A stretch of DNA of 64,000 nt. Source: Monodelphis domestica (Eukaryota > Chordata > Mammalia > Didelphimorphia > Didelphidae). The translations under genes and the position numbers were made by a program. A model generated the notes under the pieces. That model was given only the letters and a program-made list of their open reading frames with translations. It did no database searches and was not told the DNA's origin. Where the stretch lies: NCBI RefSeq assembly GCF_027887165.1, contig NC_077228.1, positions 387,935,692 to 387,999,691 of the forward strand, in the 5' to 3' direction. This document shows positions 33,868-44,597 of this stretch, one piece after another. Position 1 is the first letter of the stretch. Every line of letters starts with the position of its first letter.

Positions 33868-34140
33868 GTGTGCTCACACTCATTTGGATTTGACTAGAAC
33901 CCTAAAGAGTTGGGGTTTCTCCTTTGGGTATTCACCAAAGTACCAAGGGCATACCCACATGCAACCAAATCTGCAATGACCATCTTTCGAATTGATGACA
34001 TCATTAAGATACATCCACAAAGTAAAGATGATGAAGAGGAGGAAGTTATGAAGATATAGTTCACTCTGGAGCTGCTGAAGATTGCTCTGCTTTTCTTCAT
34101 TTATAACAGTGTTACTGATTAGTTTAATTCTGTGCTGAAG
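33868..34140 (+). pseudogene. TCP1 (CCT1) processed pseudogene, C-terminal fragment
   Basis: The plus strand encodes a degraded end of chaperonin subunit CCT alpha. At 33960-34035 it reads ATKSAMTIFRIDDIIKIHP, then QSKDD, against the family's ATEAAITILRIDDLIKLHP, then ESKDD. After a frameshift, GSYEDIVHSGAAED (34044-34085) matches the last residues GSYEDAVHSGALND. An upstream block (33895-33955) fits GVFEPTIVKVKSLKF loosely. No introns interrupt the fragment, so it is a 5'-truncated retrocopy. CCT alpha is one of eight subunits of the cytosolic TRiC folding chamber; this copy is dead. Confidence 0.8.
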
Positions 34141-34276
34141 GAAAACAAAGTTACCTGGAAGGTTCTGAGTCCTCTCTAAAAGAAAGCTTTGGGAAGAGTT
34201 TAGTGCTCAGCTCTAGTCCTCCAATTAGAGGGGAAAGGGCACTGAGGGTGAAGGAAGAAAATGCTGAGGATGAAGA

Positions 34277-34533
34277 GGGGCAGTTAGGTGGCGCAGTGGA
34301 TAGAACACTGGGTCTGCAATCAGGAAGATTCATTATGTGGAGTTCAAATCCAGCCTCAGGCACTTACTACTGTGGCACCCTGGGCAAGCCACTGAGCCCC
34401 ATTTGCCTCAGGTTTCCTCATCTATCAAATGAACTTAGAGAAGGAAATGGCAAACCACTCCAGTATCTTTGCCAAGAAAACCTCAAACGGGGTCAGCAAT
34501 AGTGGGGCACAACTGAAAAATCAACTGAACAAC
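34277..34533 (+). repeat. Marsupial SINE of WALLSI-like type
   Basis: The head 'ggggcagttaggtggcgcag' is shared with the common SINE. The 3' half differs: 'ggaaatggcaaaccactcca', 'gccaagaaaacctcaaa' and 'caactgaacaaca'. An antisense relative lies at 48191-48438. Confidence 0.8.
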
Positions 34534-34776
34534 ATCTGAGTATGAAAACCTGAGACAAACTTCATGGTGAGGACATTTCAAGCAATTATTTTCTTTTGGG
34601 GGTGGAGTATGGTGTTTCTTGGAGTCTACACCAAGCAGAGGTACTGATGGAAAATGTCCATTGAGTTTGTGAAAATGAGCTTCTTTCCTTAACAAATCCA
34701 GTTTCTAGATGGAAAGTCTTGGCACTCTGGAATAGTACTTTAAGTAACAGACAATACTAGCAAAAAAGGAAAAAGA

Positions 34777-34982
34777 GGGGGCAGCTGGGTAGCTCAGTGG
34801 ATTGAGGGCCAGGCCTAGAGACGGGAGGTATCCTGGGTTCAAATCTGGCCTCAGCCACTTCCTAGCTGTGTGAGCCTGGGCAAGTCACTTGACCCCCCAT
34901 TGTCTAGAGCTTACCACTCTTCTGCTTTGGAGCCAGTACACAGTATTGACTCCAAGACAGAAGGTAAGGATTTAAAAAAAAA
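34777..34982 (+). repeat. Marsupial tRNA-headed SINE, well preserved
   Basis: A nearly complete copy. Similar A-rich sequence on both sides ('ggaaaaagag' and 'ggaaaaaaga') may be its target duplication. Low divergence suggests one of the younger SINEs here. Confidence 0.92.
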
Positions 34983-35336
34983 TGGAAAAAAGAATCTGGC
35001 TTACAAGAAAATCTTAAAAGAGTGTCTCCTACAGAAACCTGATTGACTCTCTTTATTATAGAATGATCACTAGACATGTGTCATGATCATGGTTGTCAAG
35101 TACTGACAAAGTCACCCAGCTCTCAAATGTCTCCTAAATTTGACCATTATGGGTTCATTCTTTGGGGTTAAGAAATTTTTCTCCAGGTTCTCTCTTTTAA
35201 GATAGAAATATTTCTGGAAGTATTAACAGATTCACTTAACACTAATATTTTTTTGGGGGAGAGATGGAATTGACATATGATTTCATCAGTATAGGGAACT
35301 CTGCTTTGACTCTTTATTCCATTAATATATATTGGT

Positions 35337-35530
35337 AGGGGGCAGCTAGGTGACTCAGTGGCTAGAGAGCCAGACCTGGAGATGGAAGGCCCTAGGTTCA
35401 GATCTGACTTAGAAGTTTCCAAATTGTGTGACCCTGGGCAAGTCACTTAATCACAGTTTATCTAGCCCTTACTCTTCTGCCTTGGAACCAATACTTAGTT
35501 TCTATTCTAAGACAGAAAGTAAGGGTTTAA
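35337..35530 (+). repeat. Marsupial tRNA-headed SINE
   Basis: Full-length copy ending in TTTAAA that has grown into a long TA-rich microsatellite. Confidence 0.88.
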
Positions 35531-35660
35531 ATATATATATTATATATATGTATATAATATATATACATACACACATACATATATACTTAAGTATATATAT
35601 ATGTATATACTTAAATATTTACTTTATATATATGTGTGTACATATATGTTGGCATATATA
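35531..35660. repeat. Compound TA/TG microsatellite from a SINE tail
   Basis: Imperfect TA units with ATGT and ACAT variants, seeded at the A-rich tail of the adjacent SINE. Confidence 0.85.
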
Positions 35661-36135
35661 TGTGAATTGTAAGATTAAAAATATTAATATCCAAATACTT
35701 CAAGTATTATATTCTTATAAGAATTTATTAATTAATAACTTGAAGAAAAGAGGAAAATGATAGCATTAGCAAAGAGAGTTGCCTTGACCACCAAAAATAA
35801 AAAGAGAGAACATGGGAAGAAGAGTAATTAAAAGGTGGGGTTTCAGTAAACTTTTATGTACAATACATTAGGATGCTACATGGATGAAGGGAAAAGGATT
35901 CTGGGAGATGAAGTCCAAGGGGTCAAGATTTCTAATTACACAATATATAAAATATATATGTAGTTTTTTATATATGTACTTGTATATATAAAATATGTAT
36001 ATTTTTGTATATATGTATCTATAAAAGCTCACTTGTAACTTAGGATCATAGGTTGAGAGCCAGAAGGAATCTTTTAAGTCATGTAGCTCAATTCTCTCAT
36101 TTTACACATAAGGAAAATAAGGTCCATAGAAATGA
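35661..36135. other. Unassigned DNA with TA-rich patch
   Basis: A TA-rich low-complexity run lies at 35940-36025. A MIR-like antisense scrap lies at about 36040-36130. Nothing else was recognised. Confidence 0.45.
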
Positions 36136-37232
36136 ATTATTTGTTTAGTCAATAAAAATTTATTGAGCATTCACCATGTGATATATATATATATATGGTA
36201 TAAAGAAAGGTAAATGTGTGGTCGCTCCCCTCCTGGAGCCTACATTATAATGCAGAGAAATATACAAGAAGTATACATATAAGACAGATATCATTATAAA
36301 TAGAAGGGAAGGTGAAGTGAGGCCACTGTGAAGGGAGTAGTGGTGTAGGATCTAGGAAAGACCTCTTTCAGAAGATGGGATTTAAGCTGGGTTTTGAAGG
36401 AAGCCAGAGAATCCAGGAGGTGGAGGTGAAGCAGGGTAACAGGCTAGGTCTGGGACTAAGCAAGTGAAAATGCAGACATGAGAGATGGGGTGCCATGTGT
36501 AGGATCAGCAAGAAGGCCAGGGTTGCTAGATGAAAGAGTGCTTCAAGAAGAAGACTATTATAATAATGAGAAGAATGCTTGAAAGGTAAAAGGGGGCTAT
36601 GTTGAAAAAGATTTTACAAATCAAATTAGATTGGTTATATTTGATCTTAGAGTCAACAATAAACCCCTATAGAGTTTATTGAACAGGAAGGCAATGTGGG
36701 CCTTAGACTTTTGGCAGGACTGGCAAGAAGACCAAATAGAAGACTATTACAATAGTTTAGGAATGAGGTGAAGACAGCATACATACAACATGGTGGTGGC
36801 TGTGTGTGTGAATGGAGAGGAGATAAATACAAGAAATGCTGTGAAAGTAGAAACAGCAAGACAAGAACAGATTGGATACATGTGGTGAGAGTGATTGAGG
36901 ATGACATTGAGTTCATGGGCCTCATGTACTAGAAAGATGGTGATACCTTCACTGGGAACAGGAAAGTTCAGAATAGGAGGGGATTTGGGGAAAAGATAAT
37001 AAGCTCTGGATGGGGCACATTAAGTTTGAGAAATATAAAGTGTATCTAGGTAGAGATATCTAAGAGGTAGTTGGAGATATGAAACTCATAGTCAAGAAAG
37101 AAGTTATGTTTGAATAAATAGATCTAAAAATCATCTGCTTAGAGATAATTATTAAACTGATGGGAGCTGGTTAAATCACCAAATGAGACAGCATAGAGAG
37201 AGAAGAGAAGAGGGTTCAGGACAGAGCCTTGG
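36136..37232 (-). mobile_element. L2 LINE, antisense (reverse transcriptase to 3' end)
   Basis: The plus strand is the antisense of the L2 RT C-terminal half and 3' end. Reading minus from 37232, there is a decayed GSVL.PLLFSLYA block and an ADD remnant near 37135, then the conserved region around LLFLLSQHFLYLSPLHSH and FLNYCNSLLFGL at 36653-36925. It is about 1.1 kb long, with stops and a TA expansion near 36181-36197. Confidence 0.75.
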
Positions 37233-37234
37233 TG

Positions 37235-37945
37235 GATATACATGATTAGTGAGCATGACTTAAAGAAAGATCAAGGAAGTTCTACAATCCAGTACTCTTA
37301 TCTCTGTACCATACTGTTCCCCAAATTTCAAATTGCTGTGGATAATGGCTCCTGTTTTTTTTTTTTTGCCACTTTTCCTTTAATAACATCACAATTATTT
37401 AGACCTCCTCGGGTGCAGAACAGTCAGTTTCAAATACAAAGCTGTAAATTGAGAAATGTGACGGGTTCTCCTTAATGACAGAAGTTCCTTTCTACTGTAG
37501 TATGGGCTCATAAACTTAATTGGATGCAAACCCAATTTTAAGCACCTCTTTATTTTTCACTCAGCACAATCATCTCCCTAGGTGGTCAGTATGTGATAAG
37601 GGTGTCTGCTGAATGGAATTAAACAGAAAGTTTCTCTAGAGATGTACTTCTGCTTTCAAGATGAATCTTATTTAAGGGAGGAAGAACAATTAAACTAGCA
37701 AAACAAAGATTGTAGATAATCGATGCAAATCACAGGAACTTGACTTGACAGGGAAACTTCTCTCATTATTCATTGCAAAGTCTTGATTTCCATGGGAAAC
37801 TTTTGTGGATGACACCAGCATAGACAAGTAGTATTTGCTTTGTTCTATCAGAGTCATTCCTGGAAGAAGAAATATTATAATGAGCTGAAGTGATCGGCTT
37901 TGTGCTTGTAGTGTTCCTAATTTCATACATCATAGACAGACAGAA
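37235..37945. other. Unassigned DNA
   Basis: No gene or repeat was recognised with confidence. Confidence 0.45.
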
Positions 37946-37949
37946 CAAG

Positions 37950-38290
37950 AAGATTCCTTAAAGGTCACCTAGTAAACCAACTCATTTTACAGATGAGTAA
38001 ACTGAGGTTCAAAAAGGTTAAGTGAATTTATCTAAAGGCACCAAGGGTAGCAAGTGGAAAAAATCATATTTCAAACTTAGGTCCTCTGAACTATGCTTCC
38101 AATTAATGAAAATTACCATAATCTTTTAATTTTAGAAGTAGGAGGGACTTGAGAGCTTCTCATTTTACAGTGGACAAAATTAAAGCCCAGGGGGAAGAAA
38201 TTACTTACTTAAGAGCATGCAATTAGTACATGAAAGAGTAAGAATTCAAACCCAAGTCTCCTGAATGCTAGCTTGGGATTCTATGCTACC
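37950..38290 (-). repeat. Two antisense MIR-related SINE fragments
   Basis: Copies at 37950-38100 and 38130-38290 each carry 'cattttacag', an 'actgaggttcaaaaaggtta'-like or 'taaagcccagggggaag' block, and a final antisense tRNA-like part. Confidence 0.6.
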
Positions 38291-38294
38291 TCCT

Positions 38295-39260
38295 ATACAA
38301 AATTAGATTTAGCACTAGCTGTTACAGAAGTAAAATTCCCAGGGAATGACATTTTCTTATAGGCAAGGAACATATCAAGCTATCAGATGAATGCAGGAGA
38401 TGATCAAAATGCAGAGAGATTTTTGGTAAGCATCTTTCTAATGTCAGGCATAATTGTACAGCTGTTTCCCTATAATACGTTTTGGTTTTTTACCCTCATT
38501 TTTGTCTCATTTAAAAATTCAAGATAGGTTTTTAAGGAGAAGATGCTAGAAAATGAGAGAGACTAAAGATGCACAAGAAGGGAGACAATTGAGCTATCAA
38601 TCTTGAAACCTAAAAATATTTTTCAGTCCCATCCTGAAACAATTAAATAGAAACACACCTTTTTGCTCTACTTCATGAAAGCCTAGAAAGAGTACCCTAT
38701 GCTCATTGCTTCTACTTTTCCTTAACCCTTTGCAATCTTGGCTTTTGTCAGCATTCTACTGAAATTGCTGTGGGAGAGCTTTGAGATAAAACCCTAGGTT
38801 TGGGACAGGAACCCTTTTGCAAGAATGCAAGATTCCAAGAATTATCTTAAAAATAAAAAGAGAAATTTATTGATTTGGAAGCAATGTTGAACAGCCAGGA
38901 GACAGTGTGCAGGTGGAATACTGCCTCCCAGAGGAGATGGAGTCTGGGGTTTTTATTCCTCTTTGACAACAGGGGATACAGGATAAGGGGATGGGGAATG
39001 GGGTGAATCAGGAATGAGGTAATTCTTTCAGATGTTGGAGTATAAGGGATGATTTGTGGAATTCATGGGATAGTTGGATTAGGTACCACCCAGTGCTTAT
39101 CAGGGTGGAATTGGGAGGTGCATATCTATATTAATTGAAGACCTGAAAGTCCAAGGGGGATGTTTCTCTCAGGGATCAGAAAGAAATTTCTCGAGCCCTT
39201 TTTGACCTGGGACACTTTCTGGGGTTTTGGGGTAACTAGGGGGAAATCCTGCATTCCATG
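38295..39260. other. Unassigned DNA, possible decayed LTR
   Basis: The stretch 38790-39250 has an antisense poly-A-signal-like 'tttatt' and a composition reminiscent of an antisense retroviral LTR. I could not find paired ends or a target duplication, so this is only a suggestion. Confidence 0.3.
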
Positions 39261-39264
39261 CCAA

Positions 39265-40265
39265 AATGGTTTTTCCAAAGCCACTAAATGTCCTTCTCAT
39301 GACATTTTAGCCTTTATTTCTGTCCTCATTCTCATTTACCTCATTATAGCAGTTAATACAGTTTTAAAAATTATTTTTCCCAATTACATGTAGACACAAT
39401 TTTTGATAATAATTTCATGACATTTTGTGATCCATGTTCTCTCCCTCTTTCCCTCCCCAAGACAGCAAGTAATATGATATAGACTATAGATGTGTCAACA
39501 TGCAATTCATATTTCAATGTTTATCATGCTGTGAAAGAAGGCACATATCTCTTACATAAGGAAAACACTCATGCAGGAAATAAAGTGAAAAATGGTTTGC
39601 TTCATTCTGCATTCAGATTCCATCAGTTTATTCTATGGTGGTGGATAGCCTCTCTTGTTCTGAGTCCTTTGGAGTTGCCTTGGATCTTTGCACTGCTGAT
39701 AATAATTAAGTTATTCACAAATGATCCTTGTCTATTATTGCAGTTGCAGCAGTTAATACTACTGACCAGCCTTTCCTTAGTACTCCCCTGGCTTTTGTGA
39801 CACTGCCCTCTCCTGGACCTCCACCTACCTCTCTGACTTCTCATTCTCTTTTCTTGACTCATGTTCCTTCCACTCATTAAACTTGTGTGTCCCTCCAGGT
39901 TCTGCCCTTCTGTTCTCTCTACTATCTCAGACCCATCTTTAAATAATCACCTCTATGCAGTTGTCTCCCCATACCGATCTCTTCCTTGAAGTTGTCTTTT
40001 ATTTACAGACATTTCTTGTATATTTCTAACTGATTGTCTCATTGACACCTCAAACTTAGAATCTCTAAAACTGAGGTCATACTTGGTCCTTTCTTTTCTG
40101 ACTTACTCGTTTCAATTCAATTCTATTTTATATATGGCACTATTGTTTTTCTTGTCATGTTTAAAACCATTGTGTGGCCCTTGATTATTCCTTCTTTCTA
40201 TCCATCACCAATCCCCCTAGCCAATCAGTTGACAGATCCTAATTCATTCCACCTTCACAATCTCT
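39265..40265 (+). mobile_element. L2 LINE fragment split by an L1 piece
   Basis: L2 RT sequence runs 39265-39359 and resumes at 39749-40265. The order ('actaaatgtccttctcatga', then 'tgccctctcctggacctcca') is that of an uninterrupted L2. The L1 fragment between them carries its own target duplication. Confidence 0.7.
39349..39759 (-). mobile_element. L1 3' fragment inserted in L2, antisense
   Basis: The insert (39360-39748) lies between direct repeats GCAGTTAATAC at 39349-39359 and 39749-39759. It contains the antisense L1 3' UTR with its pyrimidine-rich 'ccatgttctctccctctttc' block. Breakpoints are exact. Confidence 0.85.
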
Positions 40266-40800
40266 TTTTTTTATTTCATTTCCCCCTAATTGCGTGTAAA
40301 AGCAATCTTTAACATTGATTAGACTATTTTTTGAGGTTCAAATTCTCTCCCTCCTTCCCATCCTCTCTTACTCATTCCCTCCCATTCCTCCCCCTTCCCT
40401 GAGATGGCAAACTTATATGACATAGATTTCATATGTGCCATCATACAAAACATCTTTCAGTATTAGTCATTTTGTGGAGGAGATCTCAAATAAAAAAGAA
40501 GTAGAAAGTAAGTGAAATACAGTATATTTCAGACTGCATATAGACTCTACAAGTTCTCTCTCAGAGGGCAGGTGGCATTTTTCATCATGAGTCTCTGGGA
40601 TTGTCTTAGGTCACTGCATTGCTGAGAATAACTAGGTCATTCACACAGTTATTCATCAAAAAATATTGCTCTTGTTTGTATAATGTTCTTCTGGTTCTGC
40701 TCACTTCACGTTGTATCAGTACATGCAAGTCTTTCCAGCTATTCATAATCTCTTCTTTCAGATTTCTCCTCTTCACTCCAAAGCAAGCACTCTCATCTTT
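40266..40800 (-). mobile_element. L1 3' fragment, antisense
   Basis: It has the antisense L1 3' UTR block 'aaattctctccctccttccc', 'catcatgagtctctgggatt', and the end of the ORF2 region 'gttctgctcacttcacgttg'. It is more diverged than the copy at 41703. Confidence 0.75.
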
Positions 40801-40867
40801 TCTTTCTAAGATACTTTAATATCCTTTTATCTGGTTTTCAGCAGCAAGTAATTCTTAAATATCTTTG

Positions 40868-41045
40868 GCAGTGATAGTGTAGATTGTGGGTATTTAGAAA
40901 GCTGGCCTGGATATCCTGAGTTCAAAACTAACCTCTCTTAAATGCTAGTTGTGTGACTTCGGGTAAGTCACTTAATCTCTCAGCTCCTTAGGCAAATCAC
41001 TAAAATTAATGTTATAGCTTTGTAGAAAAGAATTTTCCCTTTGTA
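40868..41045 (+). repeat. Old tRNA-headed SINE / MIR-like
   Basis: It shows 'cctgagttcaaaactaacct', 'tgtgtgacttcgggtaagtc' and 'cttaatctct' in SINE order. The 3' half is degraded. Confidence 0.6.
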
Positions 41046-41470
41046 GAATTAGTTTCTTTTAATTAGTTAAATCAGCTTACTAGACATTACTCTATCCTAC
41101 CATACGCAAGATGCTGTGCTAGGTGCCAAGATATAAATTAAACAAATAAAAAGGAATCAATCAGTCATTTTGGGGAGGTATGATGGGAAGAATATGAGAC
41201 AGAAGTCCTCAAGGAGTTGCTTTTCTACAGGGTTAGTATAGAGAACGATTCAAATACAGATAAATATAGCATGAGTTGAGGTATGATAACTTTTAAGTAT
41301 TTTATTTAAACAGTTATGTGTGGAATGACTCAGATTTGTTTTATTTGATTCTACAAGGGAGAACCAGAAGTAATGGGTGAAGCTATAAAAAGGTAAATGG
41401 AAGCCTAATATCAGGGGGAATAATTACCAAGATTCAAGTGTCCAAAGATAATTTGGCTGCCTAGACATTC

Positions 41471-41660
41471 GAGGTCAGCTGGGTGGTACAGTGGTTAGAG
41501 TGCCAAGACTACTAGAGTTCTTAAGTTCAAATCTGGCCTCAGATACTTGCTAGCTGTGTGACCCTGGACAAGTCACTTAACCCCTATTGCTTAGCCCTTA
41601 CCGCTCTTCTACTTTGGAACCACTACACAGTATTGATTCTAAGATGGAAGGTAAGGGTTG
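41471..41660 (+). repeat. Marsupial tRNA-headed SINE with TG-rich tail
   Basis: Full-length order of head, core and 3' half. The tail has become a TG array at 41668-41703 into which an L1 inserted. Confidence 0.9.
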
Positions 41661-41702
41661 TGTATTGTTGTGTATTGTTGTGTGTGTGTGTGTGTGTGTG
41701 TG

Positions 41703-42150
41703 TGTTTTTAATATATTTTATTCGATCATTTCTAAGCATTATTCGTTAAAGACATAGATCATTTTCTTTTCCTCCCCCCCAACCCCCCCCATAGCCGACG
41801 CGTAAATCCACTGGGCATTACATGTTTTCTTGATTTGAACCAATTGCTTTGTTGATAATATTTGCATTAGAGTGTTCATTTAGAGTCTCTCCTCTGTCAT
41901 GTCCCCTCAACCGCTGTATTCTGGCAGTTGCTTTTCCTCGGTGTTTTCACTCCCATAGTTTATCCTTTGCTTATGAATAGTGTTTTTTTCTCCTGGATCC
42001 CTGCAAGTTGTTCAGGGACATTACACCGTCACTAATGGAGAAGTCCATTACGTTCGATTATACCACAGTGTATCAGTCTCTGTGTACAATGTTCTCCTGG
42101 TTCTGCTCTTCTCGCTCTGCATCACTTCCTGGAGGTTGTTCCAATGTGTG
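41703..42150 (-). mobile_element. L1 3' fragment, antisense, young-looking
   Basis: It is close in sequence to the 3' end of the full-length L1 (compare 10082-10520), including the C-run near 41766-41788. It stops at 'ggttgttccaatgtgtgtg'. The TG-rich sequence on both sides fits insertion into the SINE tail microsatellite. Confidence 0.85.
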
Positions 42151-42712
42151 TGTGTTTTAATGGATTCCCTGCTCTTGTCTCTCAGGGAATGACTTTTAAA
42201 GTCTTTTTTCTTTATTCCAACTGCCTTGAATCTCCTGGAACTCTGCCCTGACTGTGTGCAGCAACTGAACTGTTCTCTATTATATTACCCTGGGGTAAGA
42301 GTAAGGAGGTACTCCTGTTCATGAACCAGAGCATTTCTGGACGGGTCCTTCACTCATTGTCCCTCAACTTCAGAAAGGATGCTTTCTTTCTAAAAGGAGG
42401 ATCTCACACACTGGGTCTAACGATTAGCTTTATCAGGTAGAACTCCTCCTCACATAGAAAGGAGGCAAAGGAACTGACACTAACTACAAGCCTGGCTAGG
42501 TCTTTAGGGATGGACTCGACAGTGTTTACAGAGCCAGACACCTGACAAAATTTCTTTTCTTACCTAGAATTTGAAGAAGAATGGATAGTGTCCTAGAAAC
42601 TTTGGGGACTGAAGTCTCCATCAAAGGTTTCAAAATCTCTGTCCTACAATGAATAAATGTCAGCCTCTTTCTCTAAGCTGCAGAGTTGTTAGTTGCCTAA
42701 GAGAAAATGTCT
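42150..42712. other. Unassigned, possible decayed LTR
   Basis: The region has mixed composition and no recognised coding content. A polyadenylation-like 'gaataaatgtcagcctcttt' near 42648 hints at an LTR, but no paired end or target duplication was found. Confidence 0.25.
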
Positions 42713-42714
42713 TT

Positions 42715-42960
42715 CTCTTTTTACTATTTCCCTTAGTCTCATTACTGTCTTTTACACAACCATCAAATTGATTTTCCTAAGGAGTAAATCCGATCATGTC
42801 ACTCCTCTACTAATAAACGTCGATGGTTCCTTATTGCTTCTGGAATCAAATATAAACTCCTCTTTTGGGCATTCAAAGCTCTTTACAACTTGATCCCAGT
42901 TTCCTTTTTTAGCTTTATTATTCTAAGCTTACTTTATTCCCTCTGGAGTCTCAGTTGTGC
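42715..42960 (+). mobile_element. L2 LINE fragment (ORF C-terminus)
   Basis: It keeps 'gatcatgtcactcctctact', 'aatcaaatataaactcctct' and 'attcaaagctctttacaact' in order, the C-terminal end of the L2 frame. Confidence 0.65.
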
Positions 42961-42964
42961 TCTG

Positions 42965-43630
42965 CACTTCTGCTGTGCACATAGAAGTGCCCCTCTCTCT
43001 GATCCCATATAGAAAGTCCTCTGTGGGGACACCTGTCTTAGCTCAGTGGGTACTGGCTGAGGCTGCCTAGGAGGATAAAAAAGCACCAAGTCCAACACTC
43101 CCCGGTTATGGTTAACTGTTTTACCTAAGTTGTGCTCCCAGCATAATTAGACGGAAAGTAAACTGGACAGGAACATTAAGCAGCTAGAGATAGAACTCTT
43201 AGATTTCAGGAAACATGCAATGAAAGCCCAGAAGCAGCTACAGGAACTAACAGATAGCCATACAAGGGAAGGGATCTTTCCTGATATGGGTAAGGACTGA
43301 GGAACCCTCTCCAGGCTGATGGGCTTTTGAGATCTGGGAAGGAGAGCAGTCTTGGGCTAGAGACTAAAGAACTTTTACCAATGGGAATTAAACTTCAGGC
43401 TTCTCCTCTAACTACTCACATTTACTAGAGAGTGACTTCCTGCTCAGAGGGAGCAGGAATTTAGAAAGAAAAAGAGGAACTGGAGTGGTAGGAGGAAAAG
43501 TTCAAACAAAATTTTGAGGAGTCCTTGGTTTAATGGCTCATGAGGACTTGATCAAATAAAGCCAATGCTGAGAGTCTCTCAGTAGCCTTGGGGAACTCTG
43601 AGAATTTACTTTTACTAAGACCTATAAAAT
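42965..43630. other. Unassigned DNA
   Basis: A short coding-like run occurs near 43175-43270 (a lysine/glutamine-rich helical-looking frame). I recognise no family in it. Confidence 0.35.
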
Positions 43631-43631
43631 A

Positions 43632-44363
43632 AGTTTTTTTTAATTAAATTTTTTTATTTTTACATTTTAATTTCATTTAATATTTTTTTTTACCAATTAC
43701 ATGTAATAATGAATTCCCACACAAGTTTTCCTAAGCTATATAATTGAACTAATATTCCTTCCTCTTTTCCCTTCTCTCTCCCAGTGCTGGCAGAAGATTT
43801 GATCTACGTTTAAACACGTTATCATCATGTAAAACACATTTCCATATTGTTTATTTTTATAAGTGAATAATCTCATGAAGAAAAATCCTCCAAATTTAAA
43901 CCTAACCAAACAATTAAAAACATTGTATGCTTTCATCTGCATTCTAACTCCAACAGTTCTTTCACTGAAGCTGAAGAGTATTCTTTGTCCTGCATGATGC
44001 ATTGCAGAAAATAGCAAAGTCTATCACAGTTGATCATTCCACAGTATTGCTGTTATGGTTTACAATGTCCTCCTAGTTCTGCTTATTTCACTCTGCATCA
44101 GTTCTTGAAGGCCTTTTCAGCTCTTCCTGAAATCATCTTGTTCATCATTCCTTATAGCACAATGGTATTCCATCACCATCATCTGTGAAGGGGAAATTTT
44201 GGAAAGGCAACAAGAGTACAAGCAGAGTGACAGGTTTGCTCTTGCTTCTCTTGGTTCAACTACATTCCATGTCACTCTGCTTGCACTCTTGTTCCTTTCC
44301 AAAATCTCCCCTTCACACATCACCACAATTGTTCTGTCATTCCCCAGTTGACAGACATAAGGT
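43632..44363 (-). mobile_element. L1 3' fragment, antisense, interrupted by a foldback element
   Basis: L1 3' UTR and ORF2 end run up to 44183 and resume at about 44318 with 'catcaccacaattgttctg'. Other copies in the window (for example 10565-10590 and 25325-25350) are continuous at this point, so 44184-44317 is an insertion. Confidence 0.8.
44180..44321. mobile_element. Foldback MITE-like element
   Basis: The element 44184-44317 (134 bp) consists of two inverted arms of 48-49 bp, TGTGAAGGGG...AGTGACA at 44184-44232 and its complement at 44270-44317, with about three differences. A 37-bp loop separates them. CATC occurs on both sides (44180-44183 and 44318-44321). The transcript would form a long hairpin. 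The size, long arms and lack of coding content fit a miniature inverted-repeat transposable element. The 4-bp duplication does not clearly point to hAT (8 bp), Tc/mariner (TA) or piggyBac (TTAA), so the family is open. Confidence 0.8.
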
Positions 44364-44364
44364 T

Positions 44365-44597
44365 TTTTTTAAATATAAAAAAAATTAATCAGTTGAACAG
44401 AAGAGTCATACAACAAACAGAAAAAGTGTTTGACAGATTGGGTTAATGGGAGCCCATTCTTCCCAAGGTCTTCTGCACCCTGTGCTGTCTGTCTCAGGGC
44501 TATTACAATCTACCTCGTGAGGAAAGTCCCCTCCTAAAAGGCTCCAGACTTTTAAAAATTCATTTATTTAAGTAATATACATTTTTGTTTTTCAACT
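44365..44597. other. Unassigned DNA
   Basis: It lies between an L1 piece and the tail of a retropseudogene. No repeat was recognised. Confidence 0.4.

Noticed and set aside
38790-39250. Antisense LTR
   Set aside because: No paired ends, target duplication or second copy was found, so it is not listed as an element.
42150-42712. Solo LTR
   Set aside because: Only a polyadenylation-like signal supports it; the ends could not be placed.
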